Below are positions 25,074-33,961 of a stretch of 64,000 bases of DNA, piece after piece (the first letter of the stretch is position 1; each line of letters starts with the position of its first letter). The stretch covers positions 1-64,000 of the forward strand of contig NZ_BDAY01000067.1 of NCBI RefSeq assembly GCF_001612685.1, written 5' to 3'. Below the pieces are notes generated by a model. The model worked only from the letters and a program-made list of their open reading frames with translations, did no database searches and was not told the DNA's origin. Origin of the DNA: Nocardia altamirensis NBRC 108246 (GTDB lineage Bacteria; Actinomycetota; Actinomycetes; Mycobacteriales; Mycobacteriaceae). A program made the translations under genes and the position numbers.

Positions 25074-27266
25074 TCAGCTCAACCCCGCCGCATCCATCCC
25101 ACGCAGCTCCTTCTTCAAATCCGCAATCTCGTCACGCAACCGTCCCGCCAACTCGAACTGCAGTTCCCTCGCCGCGTTCATCATCTGAGCCGTCAGTTCC
25201 TTCACCAAGTCGGCCAACTCGGCCCGCGGCATGGACTTGATGTCGCGGCCCTCGTACACCCCTGCGCTGACCGCGCGACCGGGTTCGCCTTGGGCTCGGC
25301 GGCCGCGGCTGGAGTTGCGGCCGGAGCCGCCGACTTCTACTTCGGTCTCGTCGGCTTCGCGGTAGACCTGGTCGAGGATGTCGGCGATCTTCTTGCGCAA
25401 CGGTTTCGGGTCGATGCCCATCTCGGTGTTGTAGGCGACCTGTTTGGCGCGACGGCGATCGGTTTCCTCGATGGCGTGCTGCATCGAGTCGGTGATCTTG
25501 TCGGCGTACATGTGCACTTCGCCGGACACGTTGCGGGCCGCGCGGCCGATGGTCTGGATCAGGCTGGTGCTGCTGCGCAGGAAGCCTTCCTTGTCCGCGT
25601 CGAGGATCGCGACCAGCGACACCTCGGGGAGGTCGAGACCCTCGCGCAGCAGGTTGATGCCGACGAGCACGTCGTATTCACCGAGTCGCAGCTGACGCAG
25701 CAGTTCGACGCGGCGCAGCGTGTCGATCTCCGAGTGCAAGTAGCGCACCCGAACACCAAGTCCGAGTAGATAATCGGTGAGATCTTCGGCCATCTTCTTG
25801 GTGAGCGTGGTGACCAGCACGCGCTCGTCCCGCTCGGTGCGCAGCCGGATCTCGTGCACCAGATCGTCGATCTGCCCCTTGGTCGGCTTGACCACGACCT
25901 GCGGATCGACCAGCCCGGTCGGCCTGATGACCTGTTCGACCACTTCACCGCCGACCTGACCGAGTTCGTACGGGCCCGGTGTGGCCGACAGATATACCGC
26001 CTGCCCGATCCGGTCGGCGAACTCCTCCCAGGTGAGCGGGCGGTTGTCCACCGCGGACGGCAACCGGAACCCGAATTCGACCAGGTTGCGCTTGCGCGAC
26101 ATGTCGCCCTCGTACATGCCACCGATCTGCGGCACCGTCACGTGCGATTCGTCGATGACGAGCAGGAAGTCGTCGGGGAAGTAGTCGAGCAGGGTCGCGG
26201 GCGCGGAGCCGGCCGGTCGCCCGTCGATGTGGCGCGAGTAGTTCTCGATGCCGGAGCAGAAGCCGACCTGCCTGATCATCTCCAGGTCGTACTGGGTCCG
26301 CATGCGCAGCCGCTGAGCTTCGAGCAACTTGCCCTGCCGCTCCAGTTCGGCAAGGCGTTCTTCCAGTTCGGTCTCGATGTCACCCACCGCGCGTTCCATG
26401 CGTTCCGGGCCTGCCACGTAGTGGGTGGCAGGGAAGATGCGCAGCATGTCCACCTGGCGCACGACGTCGCCGGTGAGCGGGTGCAGGTAATACAGCGCCT
26501 CGATCTCGTCGCCGAAGAACTCGATCCGGACCGCGAGCTCCTCGTAGGACGGGATGATCTCGACGGTGTCGCCGCGCACCCGGAACGAGCCGCGGGTGAA
26601 CGCCATGTCGTTGCGGGTGTACTGCACGTCGACGAGCAGCCGCAGCAGCGCGTCGCGGTCGACCTCGGTACCCACCTCGAGCTGCACCGAACGATCGAGG
26701 TAGGACTGCGGGGTGCCGAGACCGTAGATGCACGACACCGACGCGACCACCACCACGTCGCGCCGGGACAGCAGGCTGGAGGTCGCCGAGTGCCGCAGCC
26801 GCTCGACGTCGTCGTTGATCGAGCTGTCCTTCTCGATGTAGGTGTCGGTCTGCGCGATGTACGCCTCGGGCTGGTAGTAGTCGTAGTAGGAGACGAAGTA
26901 CTCGACGGCGTTGTTGGGCAGCATCTCTCGCAGCTCGTTGGCCAACTGCGCGGCGAGCGTCTTGTTCGGCGCCATCACCAGGGTCGGCCGCTGCAGTCGC
27001 TCGATCAGCCAGGCGGTGGTCGCCGACTTGCCGGTGCCGGTGGCGCCGAGCAAGACGACATCGCGCTCCCCCGCCGTGATCCGGCGCTGCAGCTCCTCGA
27101 TGGCCGCGGGCTGGTCACCGGCGGGCTGGTGCTCGCTCACCACCTCGAAGCGGGCCTCGGAGCGCTCGATATCGCCGACCGGACGGTGCTCCGAGTGGGC
27201 GAGCGGGGTCGCGCCAGCGGCCCTGTCCTCGTAGCCTTCCGTCGGAATCTCGGTTGCGAATGCCAT
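25074..27266 (-). CDS. uvrB: Excinuclease ABC subunit B
   Basis: A 730-aa UvrB with Walker A GATGTGKSATTAWL, the beta-hairpin region YYDYYQPEAYIAQTDTYIEKDSSIND, DESHVTVPQIGGMYEGD, the helicase motif QTIGRAARN and the C-terminal UVR domain (ELADLVKELTAQMMNAARELQFE) that contacts UvrC. It verifies damage and recruits UvrC after UvrA. The start MAFATE at 27266 matches mycobacterial UvrB; an upstream ATG at 27347 adds 27 unconserved residues. The stop is followed by a G-quadruplex motif and a hairpin array. Confidence 0.97.
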   Translation of the reverse strand: MAFATEIPTEGYEDRAAGATPLAHSEHRPVGDIERSEARFEVVSEHQPAGDQPAAIEELQRRITAGERDVVLLGATGTGKSATTAWLIERLQRPTLVMAPNKTLAAQLANELREMLPNNAVEYFVSYYDYYQPEAYIAQTDTYIEKDSSINDDVERLRHSATSSLLSRRDVVVVASVSCIYGLGTPQSYLDRSVQLEVGTEVDRDALLRLLVDVQYTRNDMAFTRGSFRVRGDTVEIIPSYEELAVRIEFFGDEIEALYYLHPLTGDVVRQVDMLRIFPATHYVAGPERMERAVGDIETELEERLAELERQGKLLEAQRLRMRTQYDLEMIRQVGFCSGIENYSRHIDGRPAGSAPATLLDYFPDDFLLVIDESHVTVPQIGGMYEGDMSRKRNLVEFGFRLPSAVDNRPLTWEEFADRIGQAVYLSATPGPYELGQVGGEVVEQVIRPTGLVDPQVVVKPTKGQIDDLVHEIRLRTERDERVLVTTLTKKMAEDLTDYLLGLGVRVRYLHSEIDTLRRVELLRQLRLGEYDVLVGINLLREGLDLPEVSLVAILDADKEGFLRSSTSLIQTIGRAARNVSGEVHMYADKITDSMQHAIEETDRRRAKQVAYNTEMGIDPKPLRKKIADILDQVYREADETEVEVGGSGRNSSRGRRAQGEPGRAVSAGVYEGRDIKSMPRAELADLVKELTAQMMNAARELQFELAGRLRDEIADLKKELRGMDAAGLS

Positions 27267-27548
27267 GCTCACCAGCCTAGGCCCACCCACCGACAGATTT
27301 CTCGGGCCCCGGCCCGGCTCCGCGACCACCGCCGTCCGGTAACGCATCCCGAGCGGCTCGCCGATACGCGGTTACCAGGGCACGCCCCGACCCCGATATC
27401 ACCGTCCACAGATCGTCACCACACCGATATCGTTTCCCTTATCGATTCGATACATGTCCGAATTGTCCCTTGCGGCAACGCAATTCACAGGAATATTCAT
27501 CCCATCTCATTCCGCCCCGATTCCCCGCACCGGGTGTAATCTAATTTG

Positions 27549-27562
27549 GTTGTTCGGACAAC
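27549..27562 (+). promoter_or_regulatory. Small hairpin in the leader of the DUF402 gene
   Basis: GTTGT-TCGG-ACAAC is a perfect 5-bp stem just after a TAATCT-like -10 (27535-27540). It would form near the 5' end of the transcript, about 30 nt before the AAGGA ribosome site. The rest of the 327-bp uvrB-DUF402 gap shows nothing else I can name. Confidence 0.35.
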
Positions 27563-27593
27563 GAGTTCGGATGTGGCGAAGGACAAACGAGCC

Positions 27594-28238
27594 ATGAGAG
27601 GTCTGATTCCATTGCTCAATACCGTGCCAACCACCGGCTTTGCCGGAAACGTTGCCAGGAAGGTCCGCGCAGCGGTACCCGGCTTGAACCACAGCGCACC
27701 CGCCGCCCCGCCGACCTCCTTACCCCCTGGCCATCCGCCACATCGGCCCGAAGTCGAGTTCTTCAATCTCGCGGACCTCACCAGCACCGACAACAAGGGT
27801 TTCGTCCGCCAGGTCGAGCGCTACCACCACGAACCGTGGGGCCTCTACATGGCGCGCATCGTCCCGGTCCCGCACCGGCACTACCTCGAGACCTGGCTGC
27901 TGCCCGAGCTGTCGCTGCGGGTGACGGTGACGCGCCGCAACCCGGCACATCACGTCGATCACAATTTCCGGCTCGATATCGGCGAATTCACGCAGGTCGG
28001 GCCGAAACGCTGGAAAGCGGTCGACCATTATCTCGACATCGCGGTGCATTGCCGTCACAATGCCGAATTGCTCCGGGTGGATGACCTATTGGCCGCCCAT
28101 GCGGCCGGTTTCGTGGACACGGCGCAGGCGAATCGCGCGGTCGGCTGCGCGACGGCCGTATTGGACGGGCTCGCCGCCAACGACCATTGCGTCGAGGACT
28201 GGCTCGCCACCCACGGCATCACGCTCACCTGGATGTAA
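27594..28238 (+). CDS. DUF402 (FomD-like barrel) protein, paralogue 1
   Basis: A 214-aa protein. The first 55 residues look like an unrelated, positively charged extension. The rest is a DUF402 barrel: VEFFNLADLTSTDNKGFVRQVERYHHEPWGLYMAR, WLLPELSLRVTVTR, DHYLDIAVHC and a C-terminal helix pair. Rv1632c sits at the same place beside uvrB in M. tuberculosis. FomD-type DUF402 proteins hydrolyse nucleotidyl phosphonates and tRNA-linked relatives act on nucleotides; the role here is unknown. The ATG at 27594 has AAGGA 10 nt upstream. Confidence 0.82.
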   Translation: MRGLIPLLNTVPTTGFAGNVARKVRAAVPGLNHSAPAAPPTSLPPGHPPHRPEVEFFNLADLTSTDNKGFVRQVERYHHEPWGLYMARIVPVPHRHYLETWLLPELSLRVTVTRRNPAHHVDHNFRLDIGEFTQVGPKRWKAVDHYLDIAVHCRHNAELLRVDDLLAAHAAGFVDTAQANRAVGCATAVLDGLAANDHCVEDWLATHGITLTWM

Positions 28239-28285
28239 CCGGCACGCCACTCGACTCGGTCGCCGCGCCGGTAGATTCTGAATGC

Positions 28286-28810
28286 ATGACGCAGGCACCC
28301 TCGGTTGACGTTCATAAGCCGAAGGTCGAATACTTCGACCTCGCGGACCTGACCAACACGGACCCGAAGGGCTTCGTGCGACCGGTCGAGCGGTATCAGG
28401 TGGAGCCGTGGGGCCTGTATATGGCGCGCACCTCGGACCACGAGCAGTTCCACTACATCGAGTCGTGGCTGCTGCCCGATCTGGCCGTGCGCGCCAGCGT
28501 CTTCCACTATCACCCCGAGCATCAGCGAGATCAGGACTACTACCTGGACCTCGGCGAGTTCAGCCAGGTCGGCCCGCAGCGGTGGAAGTCGGAGGACCAC
28601 TACCTCGACATTGTCGTGCGCACCGGCCGAGACACCGAACTGCTCGACGTCGACGAGCTGCTCGCCGCGCACGCCGCCGGCCTGCTCACCGCCGCGCAAG
28701 CCCAGGCGGCGATCGAGGTGGCGACCACCACCATCGACGGCATCGCCGCCAACGGTTACAGCCTCGACCGCTGGCTCGAAGGTCGCGGCATCGCCCTGAC
28801 CTGGAAGTAA
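28286..28810 (+). CDS. DUF402 (FomD-like barrel) protein, paralogue 2
   Basis: A 174-aa protein clearly homologous to the preceding one along its whole barrel (VEYFDLADLTNTDPKGFVRPVERYQVEPWGLYMAR; FSQVGPQRWKSEDHYLDIVV). It lacks the N-terminal extension and its acidic DQDYYLDLGEF matches DUF402 metal-site regions. It lies 47 bp downstream, so the pair arose by tandem duplication and is probably co-transcribed. This copy is closer in length to the single Rv1632c-type protein, so it may be the ancestral one. Confidence 0.85.
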   Translation: MTQAPSVDVHKPKVEYFDLADLTNTDPKGFVRPVERYQVEPWGLYMARTSDHEQFHYIESWLLPDLAVRASVFHYHPEHQRDQDYYLDLGEFSQVGPQRWKSEDHYLDIVVRTGRDTELLDVDELLAAHAAGLLTAAQAQAAIEVATTTIDGIAANGYSLDRWLEGRGIALTWK

Positions 28811-28860
28811 CCGGGTTTTTCGACCAATCCCTTGACAGGCCGCGATCGCGGGGCCACTAT

Positions 28861-28892
28861 TTAACTCATCAGTTAATTATCTAGGTGGTTAA
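28861..28892 (+). promoter_or_regulatory. ArsR operator/promoter
   Basis: TTAACT-CATC-AGTTAA (28861-28876) is a perfect 6-bp dyad, followed by TATCTA (28878-28883, -10-like) and a further GGTTAA (28887-28892). This AT-rich patch ends 8 bp before the ArsR start codon. It is the obvious autoregulatory site. Confidence 0.6.
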
Positions 28893-28900
28893 ATATAGCC

Positions 28901-29395
28901 ATGGCGGACGACCACTCAACCGAACCCAACGCGACGACCGATCTCGGAAGTACATGGGTAACTCGCCGGGTACCAGCCAACTCGGTTGCCGCACTACCGC
29001 CGGTCGCCGACGCGACCGGCGCGGCACACGAGTCTGGCCTGAAAACGCGGAGAGGCGGACAAGATGACGAACTCAGCAGGACTTTCGCGGCGCTCGCCGA
29101 TCCGACCCGACGGGCGATGCTCGCCCGCCTGGCGGAGGGCGAGGCCACCGTCACCGAGCTTGCGGAACCGTTCGCAATGAGCATGCCCGCGATCTCCAAA
29201 CACCTGAAGGTGCTGGAGCGGGCCGGGCTCATCACCCGAGGCCGGGACGCCCAGTGGCGTCCGTGCAGGCTCGATGCCGCACCGCTCGGCCAGGCCACCG
29301 ACTGGCTGGACCGCTACCGGAAGTTCTGGGACACCCGGTTCGATCGCCTCGACGAACACCTGAAACGGCTACAGAAGAAGGACCCCTCCCGATGA
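28901..29395 (+). CDS. ArsR-family repressor with N-terminal extension
   Basis: A 164-aa protein. The winged helix starts near residue 58 (DELSRTFAALADPTRRAMLARLAEGEATVTELAEPFAMSMPAISKHLKVLERAGLI) and is followed by the LDRYRKFWDTRFDRLDEHL helix typical of SRPBCC-linked ArsR proteins. The first 55 residues are unconserved and low in structure, and no ribosome site precedes the ATG. No alternative in-frame start is available, so translation may begin on a near-leaderless message. Its stop overlaps the next start (ATGA). Confidence 0.85.
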   Translation: MADDHSTEPNATTDLGSTWVTRRVPANSVAALPPVADATGAAHESGLKTRRGGQDDELSRTFAALADPTRRAMLARLAEGEATVTELAEPFAMSMPAISKHLKVLERAGLITRGRDAQWRPCRLDAAPLGQATDWLDRYRKFWDTRFDRLDEHLKRLQKKDPSR

Positions 29396-29922
29396 CCGAA
29401 ACGATCGACCTCGCCCAGGGCGATGTCCGCCTGCTCGACACCGACCTCGCCAAGCGCCTGCTCGCCGCGAATCTTCCTGCCCGCCTTGCCTTCACCGCCG
29501 CCGACGGCACGCCTCGGGTGATTCCGATCAACTTCTGGTGGAACGGCACCGAGGTCGTCATGACCGGCTTCGCCACCTCGAAGAAGGCAAAGATGCTTCG
29601 TGCCCGCCCCGAGGTCGCGATCACCATCGACACGAATGCCGCACCGCCGGAGGTACTCCTGATCCGCGGCCGCGCCGAAATCAGCGAATCCGACGGCCTG
29701 CTACCGGAATACGCGGCCGCCATGCGTAAGGGCGGCGAGGCCGAGGTCGCCGAGTACCTCGACTTCCTGACCGGCATGGCGCCACGCATGGAGCGAATCG
29801 CGGTGCGCCCCAGCTGGGTCGGCTTGATGGACTTCCGCACCCGTTACCCCGAAGGCGCTCCCGAATGGATGAAGGGTCCATCCGACGCCGCAGCACACCC
29901 CGCACACGAGGAGACGATCTAG
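29392..29922 (+). CDS. Pyridoxamine 5'-phosphate oxidase-fold protein
   Basis: A 176-aa split-barrel flavin/F420-binding type protein: LAKRLLAANLPARLAFTAADGTPRVIPINFWWNGTEVVMTGFATSKKAKML, and VAITIDTNAAPPEVLLIRGRAEI. It belongs to the broad PNPOx-like group of FMN- or F420-dependent reductases; the cofactor cannot be told by eye. It overlaps ArsR by 4 nt and precedes the SRPBCC gene, forming a three-gene operon. Confidence 0.82.
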   Translation: MTETIDLAQGDVRLLDTDLAKRLLAANLPARLAFTAADGTPRVIPINFWWNGTEVVMTGFATSKKAKMLRARPEVAITIDTNAAPPEVLLIRGRAEISESDGLLPEYAAAMRKGGEAEVAEYLDFLTGMAPRMERIAVRPSWVGLMDFRTRYPEGAPEWMKGPSDAAAHPAHEETI

Positions 29923-29924
29923 CA

Positions 29925-30386
29925 ATGAGCGATTCAACCCTGACCACTGCCGAGCGCGAATTCACCATCACCCGCGTCTTCGACGCCCCACGCGAGCTGG
30001 TCTTCCACGCCTGGACCGATCCCGACCAGCTCGTGGAATGGGCTGGGCCCGAAGGATTCTCGACGCCACGCGACAGCATCGTTGTCGAGCCCGAGGTCGG
30101 CGGGCGATACGAATCGCTGATGGTCTCCGACGCCGACGGCACCACCTTCCCGAGCTCCGGGGTGTTCCGCGAGATCGTCGAACCCGAACGACTGGTGTTC
30201 ACCTGGGGCGACCCGACCAGCCCCGACTCGATATCGATCATCACGGTCACCTTCGACGACAGCGGCGACAACAAGACGACGATGACCTTCCACCTGCTCG
30301 CACCGGGACCGCTCAGCCCGGACGACGGCGCGGCGCAAGGCTGGGGGCAGAGCCTGAATCGACTGGCAGAGCTGTTGCGCCGCTAG
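29925..30386 (+). CDS. SRPBCC (AHSA1-like) domain protein
   Basis: A 153-aa START-like protein: FTITRVFDAPRELVFHAWTDPDQLVEWAGPEGFSTP, GGRYESLMVSDADG, PERLVFTWGDPTSP and a C-terminal GWGQSLNRLAELL helix. It is third in the ArsR-PNPOx-SRPBCC operon, 2 nt after the preceding stop. Its TAG stop overlaps the TAG of coaE on the other strand within CTAG (30383-30386), so the convergent genes share their terminal bases. Confidence 0.88.
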   Translation: MSDSTLTTAEREFTITRVFDAPRELVFHAWTDPDQLVEWAGPEGFSTPRDSIVVEPEVGGRYESLMVSDADGTTFPSSGVFREIVEPERLVFTWGDPTSPDSISIITVTFDDSGDNKTTMTFHLLAPGPLSPDDGAAQGWGQSLNRLAELLRR

Positions 30387-31585
30387 CGATCTCGCCAGTT
30401 CAGCGCGCGGGTGTAGGCGGCGTCGAACCAGGGTTCCTTGACATCGAGGTAGGCCAGCGTCGCCTCGTGACCGGTCAACCCTGCCGCCTTCGCCTCGCCC
30501 GCGCGCTTGACCTCGAGATATTCGGCGCGCGCCGCGGCGTCGGCGCGCAACCAGTCGCGGAAGGCCAGCGCGAACTGCTGCCCCGGCGATCCGTCCACGC
30601 GCACATGCACATTGGCGAGGCGGCCGGGGTCGGCGTTCTGATGGAGGCGCTTGGCCCACAACGCCAGATCGGTCCCGTCCGGATCCTGCGGCGTCGGCTT
30701 GGGGCTGTCTTGGCCGTACTCCGCCCTGGCGGGAAAGCCCGCCTTGCCCAACGCATCTCGCAGTCCGTCGGCGACCGCCAGATCCGCGACGGTGATCTGC
30801 AGATCGATCACATCCTTGGCGGGCAGCTCCGGCACCGAGGTCGACCCGATGTGATCGATCCGCGACGCGGCCGCACCGCACGCCAGCCACAGCCTCGCGA
30901 TGAGCCGCTGCGCCTGCGCGGGCCACTCCGGGTTCGGCGGGACAACGCGCACGTCCTTGCGTCGGGCGGGCGTCCCGGTGCGCAGGTTGTGCTCGAACGG
31001 CACCAGCCGCTCCGCCCACACCCGCCGCACGGCGGCCTCGATTACCTCCGGCGGACCGCTGTTGTCGAGCAGCACATCGGCCACCGCACGCCGCTGTTCA
31101 TCGGTGGCCTGTTTCGCCATTCGGGCCCGCGCATCGGATTCGGGGACACCGCGCGATTCGACGAGCCTGCGTAGTCGAATTTCCGCATCGACATCCACGA
31201 TGAGCACCAGATTCATCAATGGCGCGAGACTATTTTCCACCAGCAATGGAATATCTTGCACGACAATAGCGTCCTGCGGCGCGGCGGCAATGAGTTCGGC
31301 GGTGCGCTTACCGACCAAGGGATGGGTAATCGAATTCAATTTCTGCAGCGCCGCGTCGTCACCGAATGCCTTCGCCGCCAGCGCGGGGCGGTCGAGGCCG
31401 CCGTCGGCGGCGAGGATATCGGTGCCGAATGCCGCGACGAGCGCCGCAAGTCCCTCGGTGCCCGGCGCGACGACCTCCCGCGCAATCACGTCGGAATCGA
31501 TGATCACCGCGCCGAGATCGGCCAGCACCCGTGCCACCGTCGACTTGCCCGCTCCCATGCCTCCGGTGAGGCCGATCCGCAACAT
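30383..31585 (-). CDS. coaE: Dephospho-CoA kinase fused to a GrpB/UPF0157 domain
   Basis: CoaE catalyses the last step of coenzyme A synthesis: ATP-dependent 3'-phosphorylation of dephospho-CoA. Residues 1-200 are the kinase (P-loop GLTGGMGAGKST; IDSDVIAREVV lid). Residues of about 215-395 are a GrpB/UPF0157 nucleotidyltransferase-like domain (RIDHIGSTSVPELPAKDVIDLQITV). This fusion, about 400 aa, is characteristic of mycobacteria and nocardiae. The ATG at 31585 gives the family N-terminus MLRIGLTGG; the longer frame upstream has no match. Confidence 0.95.
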   Translation of the reverse strand: MLRIGLTGGMGAGKSTVARVLADLGAVIIDSDVIAREVVAPGTEGLAALVAAFGTDILAADGGLDRPALAAKAFGDDAALQKLNSITHPLVGKRTAELIAAAPQDAIVVQDIPLLVENSLAPLMNLVLIVDVDAEIRLRRLVESRGVPESDARARMAKQATDEQRRAVADVLLDNSGPPEVIEAAVRRVWAERLVPFEHNLRTGTPARRKDVRVVPPNPEWPAQAQRLIARLWLACGAAASRIDHIGSTSVPELPAKDVIDLQITVADLAVADGLRDALGKAGFPARAEYGQDSPKPTPQDPDGTDLALWAKRLHQNADPGRLANVHVRVDGSPGQQFALAFRDWLRADAAARAEYLEVKRAGEAKAAGLTGHEATLAYLDVKEPWFDAAYTRALNWRDR

Positions 31586-31914
31586 CCGATCAGTCTCGCA
31601 TCCGCCCGTCTCGGGCCGGATCACCCCCCGCTCGGATCGGACGCGTTCGCCGCGGCGACTGTCGCCTGGCACGGCACAATCGGCCTGATTACCCACCGGG
31701 GCCGTACTTTCCACCTCCCGCCGCGCCAATTGCCCGATCCGTGACGAGGCCGAGACCATCTCGCAACAATTCCGTCCGCACTAGGTAACGCGACGACAAC
31801 TTTCCGACACGCCGACCCAATTACCTGTGCAAAATACTCTGCGACGCAGTTTCGTTCGGCTAATCTTCGCCCTGGCGATCCAGGCGCCAGCACTCAGCAA
31901 GCAAAGGAACACCA

Positions 31915-32127
31915 TTGGGCACCAGAATCAACCAGACGGGTCGCCACCGCCTGGGTAGGGCGGGCGGCGTGCACTGCACACACATCCCCGCCGTCGCGGC
32001 CGCGCTAGCCGAGCACCGCCGCACATGGTTCACCGCGTTGATCAGTCCGGCCCGGCATAGTTTCGCGGCCATGCGTAAACGCTCGGCCGTCACGTCCGTC
32101 CGGTGGGTGCCCGCCACCGCAGGCTGA
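31915..32127 (+). CDS. Possible small basic protein, unknown
   Basis: A 70-codon frame in the 608-bp coaE-phospholipase gap. A TTG start lies 6 nt after AAAGGA, a good ribosome site, with TAATCT about 50 nt upstream. About 80% of third positions are G/C. The translation (HIPAVAAALAEHRRTWFTAL, then ARHSFAAMRKR) is basic and matches nothing I know. A similar-sized open frame exists on the opposite strand, so this could be chance. Confidence 0.3.
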   Translation: MGTRINQTGRHRLGRAGGVHCTHIPAVAAALAEHRRTWFTALISPARHSFAAMRKRSAVTSVRWVPATAG

Positions 32128-32159
32128 CGTTCGACGCAGGCCGACCTTCGACTTTCGAG

Positions 32160-32193
32160 CAGTGGCCCAGCCCCCGCCAGGGCTGGGCCACTG
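32160..32193. terminator. Terminator hairpin after the phospholipase gene
   Basis: CAGTGGCCCAGCCC (32160-32173) and GGGCTGGGCCACTG (32180-32193) form a perfect 14-bp stem with a 6-nt loop, directly abutting the phospholipase stop. Confidence 0.8.
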
Positions 32194-33738
32194 TCACGCC
32201 CGAACCAACCCGCTCGGCGTGCGCCGAGTTCCGGGTTGCTGAGTCGGCATCGAGTTCGGCGGCACCGGATATGGAATCCCGGTGTTCGCCGTTCCCAATG
32301 CGATATTCGGGCCGCACTGGGCGATCGCCGCGTCCATTTTCGGTTTCGGGTCGGGCAGTACCGGTTTCGCGGTGTTCGGCGCCGAACCGAAATCGAAGGC
32401 GGACGTCATATCGCCGGTAACGCTGCGCCGCCATGCGGTCAGGTTCGGTACCTCGACCCCGAATCTGGTTTCCAGCAGGCGCAGCTGGGAGGTGTGATCA
32501 AAAGTCTCCGAGGCGACGAGTCCGCCTCGGGTGTACGGCGAAATCACCAGTCCGGGAACGCGATAGCCGAGGCCGATCGGGCCTGCGATGCCGTCGGAGT
32601 TCGACACCCGGTTCAGCGGGACGGTGAGGAACTCCCCCGGCGTGCCCGGTGGCGCGGTCGGCGGGGTGACGTGATCGAAGAACCCGCCGTTCTCGTCGTA
32701 GCTGATGATGAGCGCGGTCTTCTCCCACACCTTCGGGTTCGAGGTGAGGATGTCGAGCAGCTGCACGATGCCGTACGCGCCGAATGCCGCAGGCAGGGCG
32801 GGATGTTCGCAGTTGAGCAGCGAGGGAATCACCCAGGAGACGGCGGGCAGCGAGTCGTTGGCGACATCGGCTTGAAAGTCGTTGGGGTACACCGGCGCCA
32901 GGCCGCGGCGCGCGAGTTCCGAGTTGGGGTCCGACGATTGGGTGAAGCAGCCGAGCATGCCGTCGAGGATCACCGACGACAGCGGGCCGACGTCGCGGTT
33001 GTTGTAGACCTTCCAGCTGACGCCCGCCTCGGAGAGATTTTCCGGGTAGGTGCGCCAGCTGTACACGTGCTGCGGGATCAGCGCCGGGGTCTCCACCAGC
33101 GGACCGCCGGCATTGCCGTCCGGATCGATGGTGGCGCTGATCCAGTACAGCCGATTCGGGTCGGTGGGGCCGAGCACCGAGCAGTGGTAGTTGTCGCACA
33201 GCGTGAACGCGTCGGCCAGTGCCGTGTGGATCGGAATGTCTTGCGGCAGGTAGTAACCCATGGCGGCGGGCGCGTTGGCCGGACCGACACTGGCGACCGA
33301 CATCGGCATCCAGCCGTCGTTGCGGCCGCCGTTCCACGCCTTGTGCATGCCGCCCCAGCTGTGGTCGGGGTCGTTGATGCATTCGCCGTCCAGCGTCGCG
33401 CCGCGCGTGGTGTCGAGGCGGAACGGGTTCACATATCCGTCGGGGGTCGGTCCGACGCCGGGTGTCCAGCCGTATTGTTGCCAGGCTGCGGACGGATCGT
33501 CGAAACCGCGCACACCCGACAGTGTGCCGAAATAGTGGTCGAAGGAACGGTTTTCCTGCATCAGCAGCACGAAATGTTCGATATCGCCGAGCCCGCCCAT
33601 GCCCGCCGGGTCGGCGGCGTACGCGCGCTCGATGATCGGATTCGCCCACGAGGCCAGTGCCCCGACCGCGCCGGCCGCCGCGGCTTTCGCTAGGAATTGT
33701 CTGCGATTGAGCCCGCTGAACGGCCCCGCTGCGCACAT
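32194..33738 (-). CDS. Tat-exported phospholipase C (PlcA/B/C-type phosphoesterase)
   Basis: A 514-aa member of the acid-phosphatase/phospholipase C family. The Tat signal LNRRQFLAKAAAAGAVGAL spans about residues 10-28, with cleavage near AYAADP. The catalytic N-terminus MQENRSFDHYFGTLSGVRGF, the metal-site ECINDPDHSWGGMHKAWNGG, DENGGFFDHVTPP and FDHTSQLRLLETRFGV all closely parallel mycobacterial PlcB. It should cleave phosphatidylcholine or other phosphodiesters outside the cytoplasmic membrane. The ATG at 33738 follows GGAAAGG. It stands alone, with a terminator at its stop. In pathogens such enzymes are virulence or phosphate-scavenging factors. Confidence 0.92.
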   Translation of the reverse strand: MCAAGPFSGLNRRQFLAKAAAAGAVGALASWANPIIERAYAADPAGMGGLGDIEHFVLLMQENRSFDHYFGTLSGVRGFDDPSAAWQQYGWTPGVGPTPDGYVNPFRLDTTRGATLDGECINDPDHSWGGMHKAWNGGRNDGWMPMSVASVGPANAPAAMGYYLPQDIPIHTALADAFTLCDNYHCSVLGPTDPNRLYWISATIDPDGNAGGPLVETPALIPQHVYSWRTYPENLSEAGVSWKVYNNRDVGPLSSVILDGMLGCFTQSSDPNSELARRGLAPVYPNDFQADVANDSLPAVSWVIPSLLNCEHPALPAAFGAYGIVQLLDILTSNPKVWEKTALIISYDENGGFFDHVTPPTAPPGTPGEFLTVPLNRVSNSDGIAGPIGLGYRVPGLVISPYTRGGLVASETFDHTSQLRLLETRFGVEVPNLTAWRRSVTGDMTSAFDFGSAPNTAKPVLPDPKPKMDAAIAQCGPNIALGTANTGIPYPVPPNSMPTQQPGTRRTPSGLVRA

Positions 33739-33961
33739 GTCTACGGCCGACCTTTCCGCCAGGGCTGTCGAGCAGAGTTTCGCGATCCGCGCCGACCCTA
33801 CCCGACGTGGTGCGATGTCGCGAAGAAAGATCGTTTAGCTGGACCGGGAAAGTGAGCAAAACCACGCTGGCGGACGAGAATTCCTGAAGAGTTGCCCGTT
33901 AACCTCCCGATGGTCCGATATTCGTCACGCCACGTGCCTGTTTCGCCCCATGTGCCCGCTT

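Noticed and set aside
27440..27470. LexA/SOS box upstream of uvrB
   Set aside because: TTCGATACATGTCCGAA looks roughly palindromic, but the half-sites do not fit the actinobacterial CGAAC-N4-GTTCG spacing. It also lies about 180 bp from the uvrB start.
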